DNA of 64,000 nucleotides from Nageia nagi (Eukaryota; Pinophyta): positions 137,950,001 through 138,014,000 of the forward strand of contig JBITNC010000001.1 in the NCBI GenBank assembly GCA_050084985.1. The letters are read 5' to 3'. The position numbers and the translations under genes are program-made. Of this stretch, positions 11,312 to 23,255 are shown piece by piece. The notes beneath the pieces are model-generated. The model had not been told where the DNA came from. It saw nothing but the letters and a program-made list of their open reading frames with translations, and did no database searches. Position 1 is the stretch's first letter, and each line of letters starts with the position of its first letter.

Positions 11312-11721
11312 TGAAATGTGTAATGCATTATTGTAATGTTTTGTAATGTTCTTTTTTGTAAATTCACCAATACTTAAAGATATCACTATATACCTTAATT
11401 ATTTATGTGAATATGATAATGTAACTTGTCCTACACTCCTTCTCATGAGTATTCCACTCAAATAAAGGGATGAAGCATGTCATATCTTTGTACAATGGTT
11501 AAAATGGTGATCTAAGGGAAGATTTGAGCTTATAAATAGAAGGTCCTCTCCTTGTGATCATACACCAAAAAGTTGAAGCAAAGTTATGCTTTAGGATTAG
11601 TGTTAGGAGAGAAAGAAAGAGGTCTTGTAAGAGAGTTATCTTTATGAATGAGAAAGATCTTAGTTAGTGGATGTACTCTCTTGTATGAAATGAACCATTT
11701 TATATCTGTGTAAAATTTGTG
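11312..11721 (+). mobile_element. copia-3 5' LTR, left part
   Basis: Starts TGAAATGTGTAATGCATTATTG, matching the start of the copia-2 LTRs and the solo LTR. It contains the family TATA box TATAAATAGAAGG at 11531 and the transcribed-side words shared by the family (AAGTTATGCT, TTAGTTAGTGGATGTACTC). It breaks off at 11721, where the CACTA element begins, and resumes at 31589 with GAGATTG..., as in the other LTRs. Whole LTR without the insertion: about 502 bp. Confidence 0.88.
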
Positions 11722-12769
11722 TACTACTACAATTTGGCCATTTTGCATCAACCCATGCATCATAAAAAATATTTTTGTTGCTTTGACATAATATATGTTA
11801 TTGTCTAGAAATTAATGTCAAAGTAAATTTGGTGAAGTTTTTTACATCTATATTGACATTTTAGATGATGCATTACTTGACATATTTTTTCAATGTTATA
11901 CTTGATGCATATGTTAACGTATTATTTTATCATTTTTTGATGCTATGGTTGACTCTTCATATGATGTATTTTTTAACTCTTTTTTGACATTTTAAATGAT
12001 GCTTTGTTACTATAAATTTTAATTTTTTGACCAGGATACATATTTATATGTTTTAACATTTGAAATGGTTACATATGGCATTGATTGAACATCCTAAATA
12101 TGAAAATTGCTAATTATTCCAACACCTCCACTTTGATCAAAAATAAAGCTATAATGGATGCATATTTTTATAATTTTAATCAGGATAGAATGAAGAATTG
12201 TTTGAAGAAATATCAAGTCTAAGCTTTATATGATGAATATGATGGAATGCCTTGTTATTATGCTCTTATTAATAAATTTGTATCATTGCATCCCCTCAAC
12301 GTGCAAATGAGCTTGTTAGACATAAATGACCATCATGGTGAGAATTTAATTAAGTGGGCAAAATCTTGATTTTGGAGGGATAGCTTGTGAAGAATTTAAG
12401 GTTGGAAGGCAAATGGTATTCTCCTCCTATTATATATTAAATTAAAATAAAACAAATGGATTTCATTCCTTTAACAATATGGATGATTCTTTCATGCTAT
12501 ATTTAGGAGAAAGCGATCATACTCATTTGGGATTGAACTCATCTACTCCTAATTCTAAGGTGAACTATTGCAAATGCAGTACATACATATATATGTATGA
12601 ATGAATGACATAAATGCACCAATATATGGGACATTATGTATCTAGATAAATGGTTTATTATTATAAATAGTTAAAGTGAAAAAATAATTTGCAAATTACA
12701 AAGCATTTAAAAAATACTATAACTAATATATATATTATTTAATTCATCAAATGTACATGTAATATTTTA

Positions 12770-14665
12770 ATCATCATTATCATTTTCATCAAGAAGACAT
12801 AAAAATGTTTCTCTCTTGGATCACAATAAATTATAAACCACATCTTTTCATCTAGTACATTTGGACAAAAAAATATTTGGTACAATGTTGTGGTAAATTA
12901 TATATCTCTTTTTCTTAAGGTGAATATCGTGTGGAGTCGATTGCATAATAACCATTAGGTATATCGTGCAAAATTGTTCTTTTATTTACAAATCCTTCGA
13001 ACCATTTATAATTAAATACTACACATTTGAATGATCTAAAATTCAATTGTAGGATTTCTTGAATTTTTTCAATATATTATATTTTTCCTTCTAACAAGTT
13101 TGTATCTTTTGTACTTGCATAACTTGGTTGATCAAAATCAACCATCACTTTATAGTCAAGGGTCATTCTATTATTATCTTTCTCTTTAATTTGGAAGTGT
13201 TGACCATATGCCCACATTGTAGGGAAAGATAATACCTGCACACATTTATATGTAAATGTTATATTGGTGCAAGCATTATATCTATATTAACAACAATTAT
13301 ATTATTAAAAAATTTAAATTTAGGTCCATATGAATTAATGAATAATTACCTCATAATTGCATCTATTAGCTATATTTAAACCATCTTCATAGGTTTTTTC
13401 ATCTACACCTTCAATTAACTTCTCTTTGATTTCTTATTTTATCCATGACCTTGGATACTCTTTTGGCCAATTTTCATCTCTTAGATGTAGAGTTATAGGT
13501 GTACTCCTTGGATTTTCACTATGAAATAAAATACATAATGCTATAATTACACCTCTTTTACTTTCATATAATTCAATCCATTCTTTACAACATTTCATAT
13601 TCATCATGGCAAAATGGTTTATAGATTCATACCTATCATGATCTGTAATTTTTTGACAATATAAAATGAACTTATTAGTAAATATTGATTAGATTAAATC
13701 AAAATTGCATGTACATATTACTTACAAAAATTACTATTATCTAAAATGTAGTTAGTACCTTTATTAAAAGCATATGATCTCCCATTCATTTCTAAAACCT
13801 CCCCTTCTAATCTATCTATGTCTTTGTCTATTTATAATCATATCATTGGAGCTTAATCATGAATTTGAGATAGAAACTCACGTACATAAAAAAAACTTTT
13901 GTACAATATATCTCTCACACATATATCATTCTAGTCTTGATTTTTTTCTAACAAATTCTTTTAGTACTTTCAAAAATCTTTCCATAAAAAACATGCTTCT
14001 AGTACTCATAACACCTGCTATTTAAATATCATCTACTAGGTGGGTCAATAGATGAACTTGTATGTCCATAAAAGTAGCAGGCATTTCTTTTTCAAATTTA
14101 TAAATAATTTCCACAATTTATCTATGCCATCTAGGGATTTTATTCACATGTATTTCCTTTGAATTCAATCACCTATTTATGAAAATATAATTAATATCAT
14201 CATATGTAAAAATGTATTAAAAACTAGAAAACAATAATAAATGCATTATATTTTTTCATTGAGCACTATTGTAAATAACATGAAATACCTTAGAAATAAT
14301 GATAATCAACTAATTATATGTCTTAAATTAGTAGGTAAAATCGTACGTCCATGAATTACAAGTGGAAAAATAATTTGTAGCAAAATTTATATTAATCAAA
14401 ATATAGATGAATAAAATATATATGAATACAAAAATATATAAGGATTTTGATATGCATATAATATGAGAATACCTTCAATAAGTTGTGATAATCATGAGAC
14501 TTTAATCTTATCATTTTTCCATCAAATGTGAATGCTTTCTTAGAGATGATGCATATCACGTTAGTATTTTAATGATCTTAACAATATTATGTGGAATGTT
14601 CACTTCATCTTTAGTCATAAGCCATGAGGCTAGAGCAGGTGCATTTGTTGTTCCATCTGAATTTT
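12770..14665 (-). pseudogene. CACTA TNP2-type transposase, C-terminal part with DUF4218-like domain
   Basis: Minus-strand translation gives, from right to left: NAPALASWLMTKDE (about 14640-14600), a LKSHDYHNLL motif near 14500, EIIYKFEKEMPATFMDIQVH (near 14100) followed by LLTHLVDDI, then MFFMERFLKVLKEFVRKKSR near 13970, then further C-terminal segments (WIELYESKRGVIIALCILFH near 13570) to about 12770. These are the landmarks of the DUF4218 region and C-terminal domain found downstream of the TNP2 catalytic core in plant CACTA elements. Several stops and frame changes interrupt it. A break between LKSHDYHNLL and the next block fits an intron. The N-terminal catalytic part is missing and replaced by telomere-like repeats. 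Confidence 0.75.
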
Positions 14666-14669
14666 TAGT

Positions 14670-16430
14670 TACCTAAAGGTTTAAGGTTTAGGGTTTAGGA
14701 TATAGGGTTTAGGGTTTAGGATTTAAGATGTAGGGTTTAGGGTTTAATATTTATAGTTTAGGGTTTAAGGTTTAAGGTTTAAGGTTTAAGGTAAAATATT
14801 TAGGTTTTAGGATTTAAGGTTTAGGGTTTAAGATTTAGGACTTAAGGTTAAGGTTTAAGGTTAAATATTTAAGGTTTAAGGTTAAATGCATTGGATTAAA
14901 GGATGCAGGGTTTAGTATTTAGGGCTTATGATGTAGCATTTAAAATGTAAGGTTTATGGTTTAGGATACAGGGTTTAGGATTTAGGATATAGGATTTAAG
15001 ATTTAAGATTTAGGGTTTAAGGTTAAATATTTAGGGTTTAGGGTAAAATGCATTGGATTAAAGGATGTAGGGTTTATGATTTAAGAAGTAGGTTTTAGGA
15101 TGTATAGTTTAAGGTTTAGGATGTATGGTTTAGGGTTTAGGATGTAGGATTTATGGTTTAGGATGTAGGGTTCAGAGTTTAATGTTTAAGGTTTAGGGTT
15201 AAATATTTAGTATTTTGGATTAAATGCATTTAATTAAAGGATGTAGGGTTTAGGGTTTAGGATTTATGATGTAGGGTTTGGGGTTTAGGATGTAGGGTTT
15301 AGGGTTTAAGATATAGGGTTCATGGTTTAGGATTTAGGATTTAGGATGTAATGTTTTAGGTTTAAGATTTAGGATTTAAGGTTTAAGGTTTAATATTTAG
15401 GGTTTAAAGTTAAACACATTGGATTAAAGGATATAGGGTTTGCAATTTAAGATGTAGTGTTTAGGGTTTAGGATGTAGGGTTTAGGGTTTAGGACATAGG
15501 GTTTAGTGTTTAAGATTTAGGGTTGAGGATGTGGAGTTTATGGTTTTAAATTTAGAGTTTAAGGTTTAAGTTTTAGGGTTAAATATTTAGTGTTTATGGT
15601 TAAATGGATTAGATTAAAGGATGTAAGGTTTAAGGTTCAGAATGTAGGGTTTACAATTTAAGATGTAGGGTTTAGGGTTTAGGATTTAGGGTTAAATATT
15701 TTAGGGTTAGGGTTAAACACATTAGATTAAATGATATAAGGTTTAAAGTTTAGGATTTAGGATTTAATATGTAGGGTTTAGGATTTAGGGTTAAGGGTTT
15801 AGGATTTAGGGTTTAGAATGTAGGGTTTAGGATTTAGTATTTAGGATTTAGGGTTTAAGGTTTAAGGTTTAGTGTTAAATATTAAGGGTTTAAGGTTAAA
15901 CATTTTGGATTAAAGGATGTAGGGTTTAGGATTTATGGTTTAAGATGTAGGGTTTAGGATTTAGGGTTAACAATTTAGGATGTAGGGTTTAAAGTTTAGG
16001 ATGTAGGGTTTAAAATTTAGAGTTTAGGATTTAGGGTTTATGATGTAAGGTTTAGGGTTTAGGATTCAAGGTATAAGGTTTAGGGTTAAATATTTAGGAT
16101 TTAGGGTTCAACACATTGGATTAAAGGATGTACGATTTATGATGTAGGATTTGGGGTTTACAATTTAGGATGTAGGGTTTAGGGTTTATGGTTTAGGATT
16201 CAGGGTTTTAGATTAAATGCATTAGATTAAAGGATGTAGGGTTAAGGGTTAAGATGTAGGGTTTACAGTTTAGGATTTAGCGTTTACAATTTAGGATGTA
16301 GGATTTTAGGTTTAGGATGTAGGATTTAGGGTTTAAGGTTTAGGGTTAAATATTCAAGGTTTAAGATTTAATATTTAGGGTTAAATATTTATAATTTAGG
16401 ATTTAGGTTGTAGGGTTTAGGTTTTGAACA
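14670..16430 (+). repeat. Degenerate telomere-like (TTTAGGG) block 1
   Basis: About 1.75 kb made almost wholly of TTTAGGG, TTTAGGA, TTTAAGG and GATGTAGGG words. It is not a perfect telomere array. A longer-period marker, GGATTAAAGGATGTAGGG or close to it, recurs at about 14893, 15053, 15231, 15421, 15612, 15722, 15908, 16118 and 16224, giving higher-order units of roughly 110 to 200 bp. It lies inside the CACTA element immediately behind the transposase remnant. Confidence 0.9.
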
Positions 16431-17160
16431 ACCTATATGTCTAATTAAGAAAATATAATGTTTATATTTTTTACAACTTTACAAATATACATCAAAAAAT
16501 CTATATGTTTAATTACTTTATCATGCAATGCGATGTGGCTTTCTTTTTTATAACTTCAAAAATTGATTAAATCTAATTAATATGAGAATGTGAATTTTTA
16601 TTTTTATTTTTCTAGAGTGTATACTAGTAAGATGTTAAAAAAAGGTAGGATGGTAAAAATATAAGCTAGGTTTACCATATATTACCAACAAGTCACATAA
16701 CAGTATATTGGAATTGGTCATTACAACTCTACCTCCATCGTCAATAATCTAACCCTTACCTAATCAACACATGATCCAGACTCAATATGGTAGATAAAAT
16801 GCTTCCTAGGACTAAGTATCGGTATGGTGACTAAATGTGTCCCCATTGTACAATATGGCCTGGGGAATTTTATCGAGCAAGTAGTTAATGGCTTGTCAAA
16901 AGTATCAACCCTCAATGACATAACCAATGGACTGACTAGTTCATTGGTGTCATCCATGTAACTCTCATCTCCTTTATTTATAGTTATTTTATAGAAAGTA
17001 AGGACTCCTATCCTAAGGTAAGACTACCTTGGAAATCAAATCCAAGTGTAGCCCACTCTATGGCTCAATAATTATGGCAGTGGAAACTCAAGAAAATTAG
17101 AATCAATGGTTGGTCATCACCTCCAATGCATTGTTGTTCATTTTAAAAGCATCATGCATA
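16431..17160. other. CACTA internal sequence, no recognised gene
   Basis: Unstructured AT-rich sequence between the telomere-like block and the hexamer array. The words TACCATATATTACCAACAAGTCACATAACAGTATATTGGA near 16672-16711 recur in similar form at about 18217-18255, so the two sides of the hexamer array share a short duplicated segment. Confidence 0.5.
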
Positions 17161-17164
17161 TGCA

Positions 17165-17723
17165 TCTAAAAAATAAAATAACTATATTAACATTGTATTA
17201 ACATTAACATAACATTAACACCCACATAATATTAACTATATTAATATAGCATTAACATAATATTAACTATATTAACATAGCATTAACATTGTAATAAATT
17301 ATATTAGCATGGGATTAACATAACAAGTAACATTGTATTAACACTAACATAACATTAACTATATTAACATAGCATTAACACTAACATAGCATGTACATTA
17401 CCATTAAATAACATGAACATAACATTATCATTCTATTAGATTAAAATTGACTTAGCATCGACATATCATTAACATTAACATAACATTAACACTAATAAAG
17501 CATTCATATAACTTTAATGTTGCATTAACATTGTAATAGGATTAACATTACCATTAAAATAACATGAACATAATATTAAAATTGCATTGCATCAATATTG
17601 ACATATAATTAATATACCATTAATATTAACATAACATTAATATAATATTAACACTAATATAACTTTAACAGAGCATTCATATAGCTTTGATGTGGTATTA
17701 ACATTGACATTGACATATAACAT
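17165..17723. repeat. TAACAT-type hexamer minisatellite, left part
   Basis: Degenerate array of ACATTAAC / ATAACATTA words (hexamer core TAACAT with variants CATTGA, CATTAA). It continues to the right of the solo LTR at about 18340-18720, so the LTR inserted into a single array. Confidence 0.85.
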
Positions 17724-18211
17724 TGAAGGAACTAACACTAACAAGATAATTCCTAAACAACCAAGATCTCTTGAAAGCTCACAATACGCATCTAACAATC
17801 TCACAAAGTAACTCAAGATGTAAAGTGGTTCTTCCAACTAGGAGTACATCCACTAACTAGATCTTTACTTCAATCACAAATACAACTCTCTTACAATTCT
17901 CCTAATCTCAACTCCTACACTTCTATCCTATAGCATAACTTTACTCCACAATTGGTGTGTCATCACAAAGAGGGAGCCTTCTATTTATAGGCCAAAATCC
18001 CTCTTTGGATCACCCTTTTATCCAATGTACAAAAGCATGACATACACATCCTTTTACCCAAGGGGCATGCTCATGACATGGAGTGTAGGACAAGTTACAT
18101 TATCATATTCACTTAAATACTTAAGGTATCAAATGATACCCTTAAGTATTAGTGAATTTACATAGAAGATTTAATACAAACCTTTACAATAATGCATTAT
18201 ACATTCCAACA
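17724..18211 (-). mobile_element. Solo copia LTR, 488 bp, minus strand
   Basis: Its reverse complement starts TGTTGGAATGTATAATGCAT and ends ...GTTAGTTCCTTCA, with the family TATA box (TATAAATAGAAGG, near 17985 on the plus strand as CCTTCTATTTATA) and the shared ATACTTAAGGGTATC inverted repeat at 18108-18156. It closely matches the copia-2 LTRs. The flanks are AACAT (17719-17723) and AATAT (18212-18216), a 5-bp target duplication with one mismatch. Hexamer array lies on both sides and there is no internal retrotransposon sequence, so it is a solo LTR left by LTR-LTR recombination. Confidence 0.9.
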
Positions 18212-18339
18212 AATATTACCATATCTTACCAATGCATTACATAATGATATATTGGAAGTGGTCATTACAATTTTACCTCTACCATAAATAATCTAACCTT
18301 TGTCTAACTAACATGGGCTCCAAGCTTGATATGACAGAT

Positions 18340-18720
18340 ATAACATTGATCTAATGTTAACATTGACATTGATATTGATATAGCATTAACATTGACATTG
18401 ATGTTTAGCTTTAACATTGACATAACATTGATATAACATTAACATTGACATATAGCATTAACATTAACATTGATATAGCATTAACATACCATTGACATTA
18501 ACATTGACATTAACATACCATTGACATAACATTAACATATTTGAAACTTATAACATCAAATCCTAACCCACAAACCGTAACTTGACTCCTAACCTTGACA
18601 TTATCATAGTATTAATATTGCAACCGAATTAACATTATGATTAAAAAATATGAACACAACATGAATATAACATTAACATAAGTACATTAACATTAACAAA
18701 GCATTAACGATATCATAGTT
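18340..18720. repeat. TAACAT-type hexamer minisatellite, right part
   Basis: Same array as at 17165-17723, with ACATTGACATTGAT and CATTAACATTAACAT words, displaced by the solo LTR. Confidence 0.8.
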
Positions 18721-19924
18721 TTAAGATTACATTTTATTAATTTAATTGTATTTATTATTTAATTTTTTTACTATTCAATTTAATTTATTTATGTATTTTT
18801 AAAAGTATATATTTATGAATTTAATATAATATTTTTAAAGTATTTTTATGTATGTAATATCTTTTTAAGTATTGTTTATCTAAATATGATTTTTGATTAT
18901 TTAGGTATATTTTTTTAAGTATTTTTAAAACTATTTAATATTTTTTAAGTATATTTATGAATTTAATATAATATTTTTAATTATATTTAAATATTTTTCA
19001 AGCATTAATTTGATTATTTTTTAAATGTTTTTATTTTTTTTCTGACATGACTCATTGTTCGATGCATTACTTGATGCATTTGTGCATCAAATAATATGTC
19101 AAGCAGAACATGGAAACATAAAAAATAAAAAGGGTATATGCCCCACATACCCCACAAATCATTTTTTTCATTCAAGTTTGAGGAAAATGATAGATAGACT
19201 GAGTTTATCATGGGAGAGGGGGACATAACAATCAAATTAGGACTAAATCTAACAATTTTTTATCGAATTCATGTCAAATTTGTCAAATTCATAGCCAGAT
19301 TTAAAGGTAAGTATTCTAAATCTAGTTATTTACTTTCAAAATCATTTTTGCAATAAATATTTAGCATTTTTTTATAGAAATATTATATTTTTAGGTAGAT
19401 TTGATATTTTTATTTTGAAATAAAAATATACAATTTAAAAAAAAACTAATCAAAAATGAAAACCTTAGATAGTTATTTTTACTAGAATTTGATGAATTAA
19501 ACCTAGGAAAATGAAAACCTTAAACTCTAGATAGTTATTTTTACTAAAATTTGATAAATTAAACCTAGGGTTTGAAAAAAACTAGGGTTTACAAAATTAA
19601 ATAAATTTAATAATTAGATTTTCATTCATTTTATGAAATTTACAAGTTAGGGTTTCAATTTTGCTACAAAAATTTACAAAATTTGGAAAAATTATAGAAA
19701 AATATACAAAAACATATCAAAATTTCCTATAGCTCCTTTTTATTTTATTTTTTATTTTATTAAAATGACCACATGATCTCCATTTTTATAAATAACAATC
19801 ATTAATTAATTTGTAATTTTAACTTAAAATTTAACTTTATTTATAATATAATATACTTTTAAATTTTAATTTATAATATAATAAAATTTTAAATTTTAAA
19901 TTTAAGTTATAAAATAATTTGAAA
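18721..19924. other. CACTA internal AT-rich sequence
   Basis: Very AT-rich, with repeated words such as TTTAAGTATTTTTAA and TTTAATATAATATTTTTAA. The segment around 19440-19570 holds a short direct repeat (GAAAACCTTA.ATAGTTATTTTTACTA at about 19459 and again near 19511). No coding signal is recognised. Confidence 0.5.
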
Positions 19925-21010
19925 TTATTTTTTAAGTTAAAGGTTTAGGTTTAAGGGTTAGGGGTTTGGGTTAAAGTTTAAAGGTTTTAGTTAAGGTTAA
20001 GAGTTAGACTTTGATTTTAATTTAACTTAAAATTTAATTTATATTATAATTTAAATTGTGTACATATAATTTATTATTATCTTATAACAATTTATAATAT
20101 AATTTTAAAATTTAGACATATAATATATTCTAAATTTAAATTTAAAATTTAAAATTTATAGTTATGGTTATGATTATAGTTCAGGGGTTACAGTTAGAGT
20201 TATGGTTAAGGGTAAGCATTAAAGATTTAGGTTAGAGGTTAGAGTTTAAGGGTTAGGGTTTTGGGTTTGAATTAAAGGTTAGGGTTTGAGGTTAGTGTTT
20301 AGGGTCTTAGGGTTTCAAGTTAAGGTCATAGGGTTTAAAGAAATAAAATTTTATGGGTTATGGTTAGAATTTAGGGGTTATGATTAGAGTTAAAGGTTTA
20401 GATTCGGGTTAGTAGTTAGGATTTAGGGGTTACATTTATTATAATTTTAAACATATAATTTAAGTTAGGTGTTTTATGTTTAAGGGTGAAGGGTTAAGGG
20501 TTTGAATTTGAGTTTAAAAATATAATTTAGGTAAGGGGTTTAAGTTTAAAGGTTAGAGGTTTGTATTAAGGTTTAAGGGTTTAGGTTAGGGTTAGAGGTT
20601 ACAATTTAAAGGTTAAGAGTTTGGGTTTGAGTTCAAGGTTAGGGTCTTATAGGTTTGGATTTGAGTTAAAAATTAGGGTTTAAAGGTTATGATTAGGATT
20701 TAAGGGTAAGGATTAGGGTTTAAGAAATATGGTCAAGCTTTAAGGTTTATGGTTAGGGTTTAAGGGTTAAGGTTTAAAATTAAAGTTATGATTAAGGTTA
20801 TGGTTAGGATTTAGGGTTTATAGTTAGGGTTATGGTTAGGGGTAAGCGTTAAGGGTTTAGGTTAGGGTTTAAGGTTAAGGGTTAGGGGTTTGAGTTTAAG
20901 TTTAAGATTAAGAATTAAGAGTTTAGGGTTATATATGGTTAAGATTTAGGGGTTAAGGTTTAAGGGTTTAGGTTAGGCTTTAATTAAGGGTTTGGGTTAT
21001 GATTATGAGT
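19925..21010 (+). repeat. Degenerate telomere-like block 2
   Basis: Roughly 1.1 kb of GGTTAGGGTTTAAGGG, TTAGGGTTATGG and GGGTTTAAG words interrupted by AT-rich stretches. More degenerate than block 1 and without the GGATTAAAGGATG marker. Inside the CACTA element. Confidence 0.8.
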
Positions 21011-21159
21011 TAGGGTTTTATTTTAACTTAACTTAAAATTTAATTTACAATATAATTTTAAATTTTAAACATATAAGTTATTATAAATTTAAATTTTTAA
21101 TTTTAGACATATAATTTATTATAAATTTAAATTTTAAAAATATAAATAAAAATTTAAAT

Positions 21160-21870
21160 TAGAGGAGAGATAAGATCAGAAATAAAATAAAAAAGCTTCC
21201 TAAAAATAAGTGTAAAGGAAGTAGGTTTGCTGATGTTGAAAAAAAAGTGTGGAAGAGCTTGACAAAGAAAATGGAGGAGGAAGCACATAGAGAATCCATT
21301 GTTGAACCATTGCAATTCAAAAAAGTTATGCATTCCTGATATTGCACATCATCCATGATATAAACAGATAAGTCAAGTAAATTAGGAAAAGTAGGGATTG
21401 AATCAAGATATGTAAGTATATTTAATTATTTATGTAATATTTTATGTGTGAATAATTATATATTTAAAATATTATTTAATTAAATATGTATTTTTGTAGT
21501 ATGACAAATATGGTAGGTATCCTTCAGAAGATGAAGTAAAATTTACCCTTAAAAATGGTTTTCAAGCAATAGTCTTGAAGATAGCATTCGAGCTTGTAAG
21601 TAATATTTAAATGCTTTTTAATTAATTGTATTATTTGATATTGATGCATAAATTTTTTAATTTTGATTATTTACTAATATTTAGTTGATTATTCTTTACA
21701 GGGTGAGGAGGGTGGGTCAGAGGGTGGACATGAGGGTGAACAGGAGGGTGATTTGGAGAGGTGGAAAATTGCCACAATGGATGTTCATGATGAGGAGAGA
21801 GATTATGAGTACACTAAGCATGGTGATGATGAGTACACTAAGCATGTTCATGATAGTGAATGATGAATTT
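21160..21870 (+). pseudogene. Possible exons of a second CACTA-encoded gene
   Basis: Three coding-like pieces on the plus strand are separated by AT-rich, intron-like sequence: VWKSLTKKMEEEAHRES and following residues (about 21249-21341), YPSEDEVKFTLKNGF and following (about 21518-21600), and a Gly/Glu-rich stretch (about 21700-21860). CACTA elements usually encode a second regulatory protein besides the transposase, and position fits, but I cannot match this to a named family. Splice sites are not convincingly placed. Confidence 0.3.
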
Positions 21871-22677
21871 AAGGCATTAGCATGAATGTGTTATTCATGA
21901 GACATTTTTTGTTCACTGAGATTATATACATTCATGAGACATTTTTTGTTGATTAGGATTATATACACCTAATAATTGAGAAACCTCACTATTTTTCAAT
22001 TATTCATGTTTGTTATATTACTTATTATTAATGTGTTATATTATTTATTTTGAATGTATTTTAAGTTTTATTTTTTTATACATATTTTTAATGTATTATA
22101 ATTTAATTTTACATTACTATATTTGGAATGTATTAACAAAATGAAATAAAAATTGAATGTATTATATAACATTTTATGTATTTTGATTGTATTAAACACA
22201 AAAATAGAAATAATAAAGAATCAATATGCCATTTTATTTATTTTTAAATATGATGCCATATTTGATGTCTAATGTGTCTAACATTTGACTCCACACTTGA
22301 TGCCTAATGAGTCTAATATTTGACTCTAATTGAGTCTAAAATTTGATGCCTACTACATCTATAACTTGAATCCAATTGCATTTAAAATTTGACTCCAATT
22401 GTGTTAGTATGTGATGCCAAAATTAACTCAAATTTCATCATTTTTATGACTCTTTAAGTGATGTTTTATGCATCGATGTATTGTTGCCTCACCTAAGTCA
22501 TTATGCATCAATAAGATGACTCTTAACTAAACATTTTTTCATCAATATGTTGATGCCTCACCTAACACATAAAGCATTTATACATGATACAATATGTGTT
22601 CAAGATAGACAAATACATTGACACTAGAAATAAAAAGTGATAATGTCAAACATGATGCATTGGTTGATACTCCTCTT
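21871..22677. other. CACTA right subterminal repeat region
   Basis: Noncoding, with repeated TTTGATGCCTA, TTTGACTC and TATGCATCAAT words. The 5 bases CTCTT at 22673-22677 are the target site duplicated by copia-1. Confidence 0.7.
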
Positions 22678-23158
22678 TGTTAGAATTTGTAATGAAATAT
22701 TATGAATATCTAAACTCCTCGTAAATTCAATTAATCACTTAAGGGTATGCAGATACCTTAAGGGATTAATTGAATTCTTTAATATGTAGACTTTGACTTT
22801 ACCAAGTGGTTAGTTGGTAGGTTAAAGTTAGGTGATACATTTATTGTAACTCTAACCTTACCCTTAGGTTAAAGGGAGGTTAGGGAGGTGCTCTCAAGCT
22901 ATAAATAGAGGGCCTCTCCTCTTGTAACATAACTAAGTTTTTGGAGTAAAATTACTCTACTAGTTGTGTAGGAGAGGAAGAGAATAGTTGTAAGAGGGGC
23001 ATACTTGAGAATTGAGATACTAGTTGTGGATGTACTCCCAAGGAGGAAGGAACCACATTACACTTGTGTTATCTTGTGTGATTGTGTTATCTTGTGTATG
23101 ATTGAGTTTCCTAGTCTTGGTCCTTGAGGATTTGTTTAGATCTAGTCTAAATACTTCA
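22678..23158 (+). repeat. copia-1 5' LTR
   Basis: 481 bp, TG...CA. Contains an inverted repeat in the U3 region (about 22730-22772), the TATA box TATAAATAG at 22900-22908 and the downstream transcribed region. It is followed by two spacer bases and the primer site. Confidence 0.95.
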
Positions 23159-23160
23159 AT

Positions 23161-23172
23161 TGGTATCAGAGC
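23161..23172 (+). promoter_or_regulatory. copia-1 primer-binding site
   Basis: TGGTATCAGAGC, the standard complement to the 3' end of plant initiator methionine tRNA used by Ty1/copia elements, two bases after the LTR. Confidence 0.93.
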
Positions 23173-23255
23173 TTGGTGTGGAAGCTCTTCTTCTTGGTGT
23201 GGAAGCTCTTCTTCTTGGTGTAGAAGCTCTTCTTTTGGTGTGGAAGCTACATCTT
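23172..23255 (+). repeat. 21-bp direct repeats behind the primer site
   Basis: About four copies of CTTGGTGTGGAAGCTCTTCTT at 21-bp spacing, starting directly in the primer site's last base. Copia-2 and copia-3 have only one or two related copies at the same place. Confidence 0.85.

Noticed and set aside
13774-14025. Plus-strand 83-codon frame with hydrophobic stretches
   Set aside because: It is antisense to the DUF4218-like transposase segment.
14670-16430. A true chromosome end
   Set aside because: The repeats are degenerate, have higher-order units, and are flanked by CACTA sequence on both sides.
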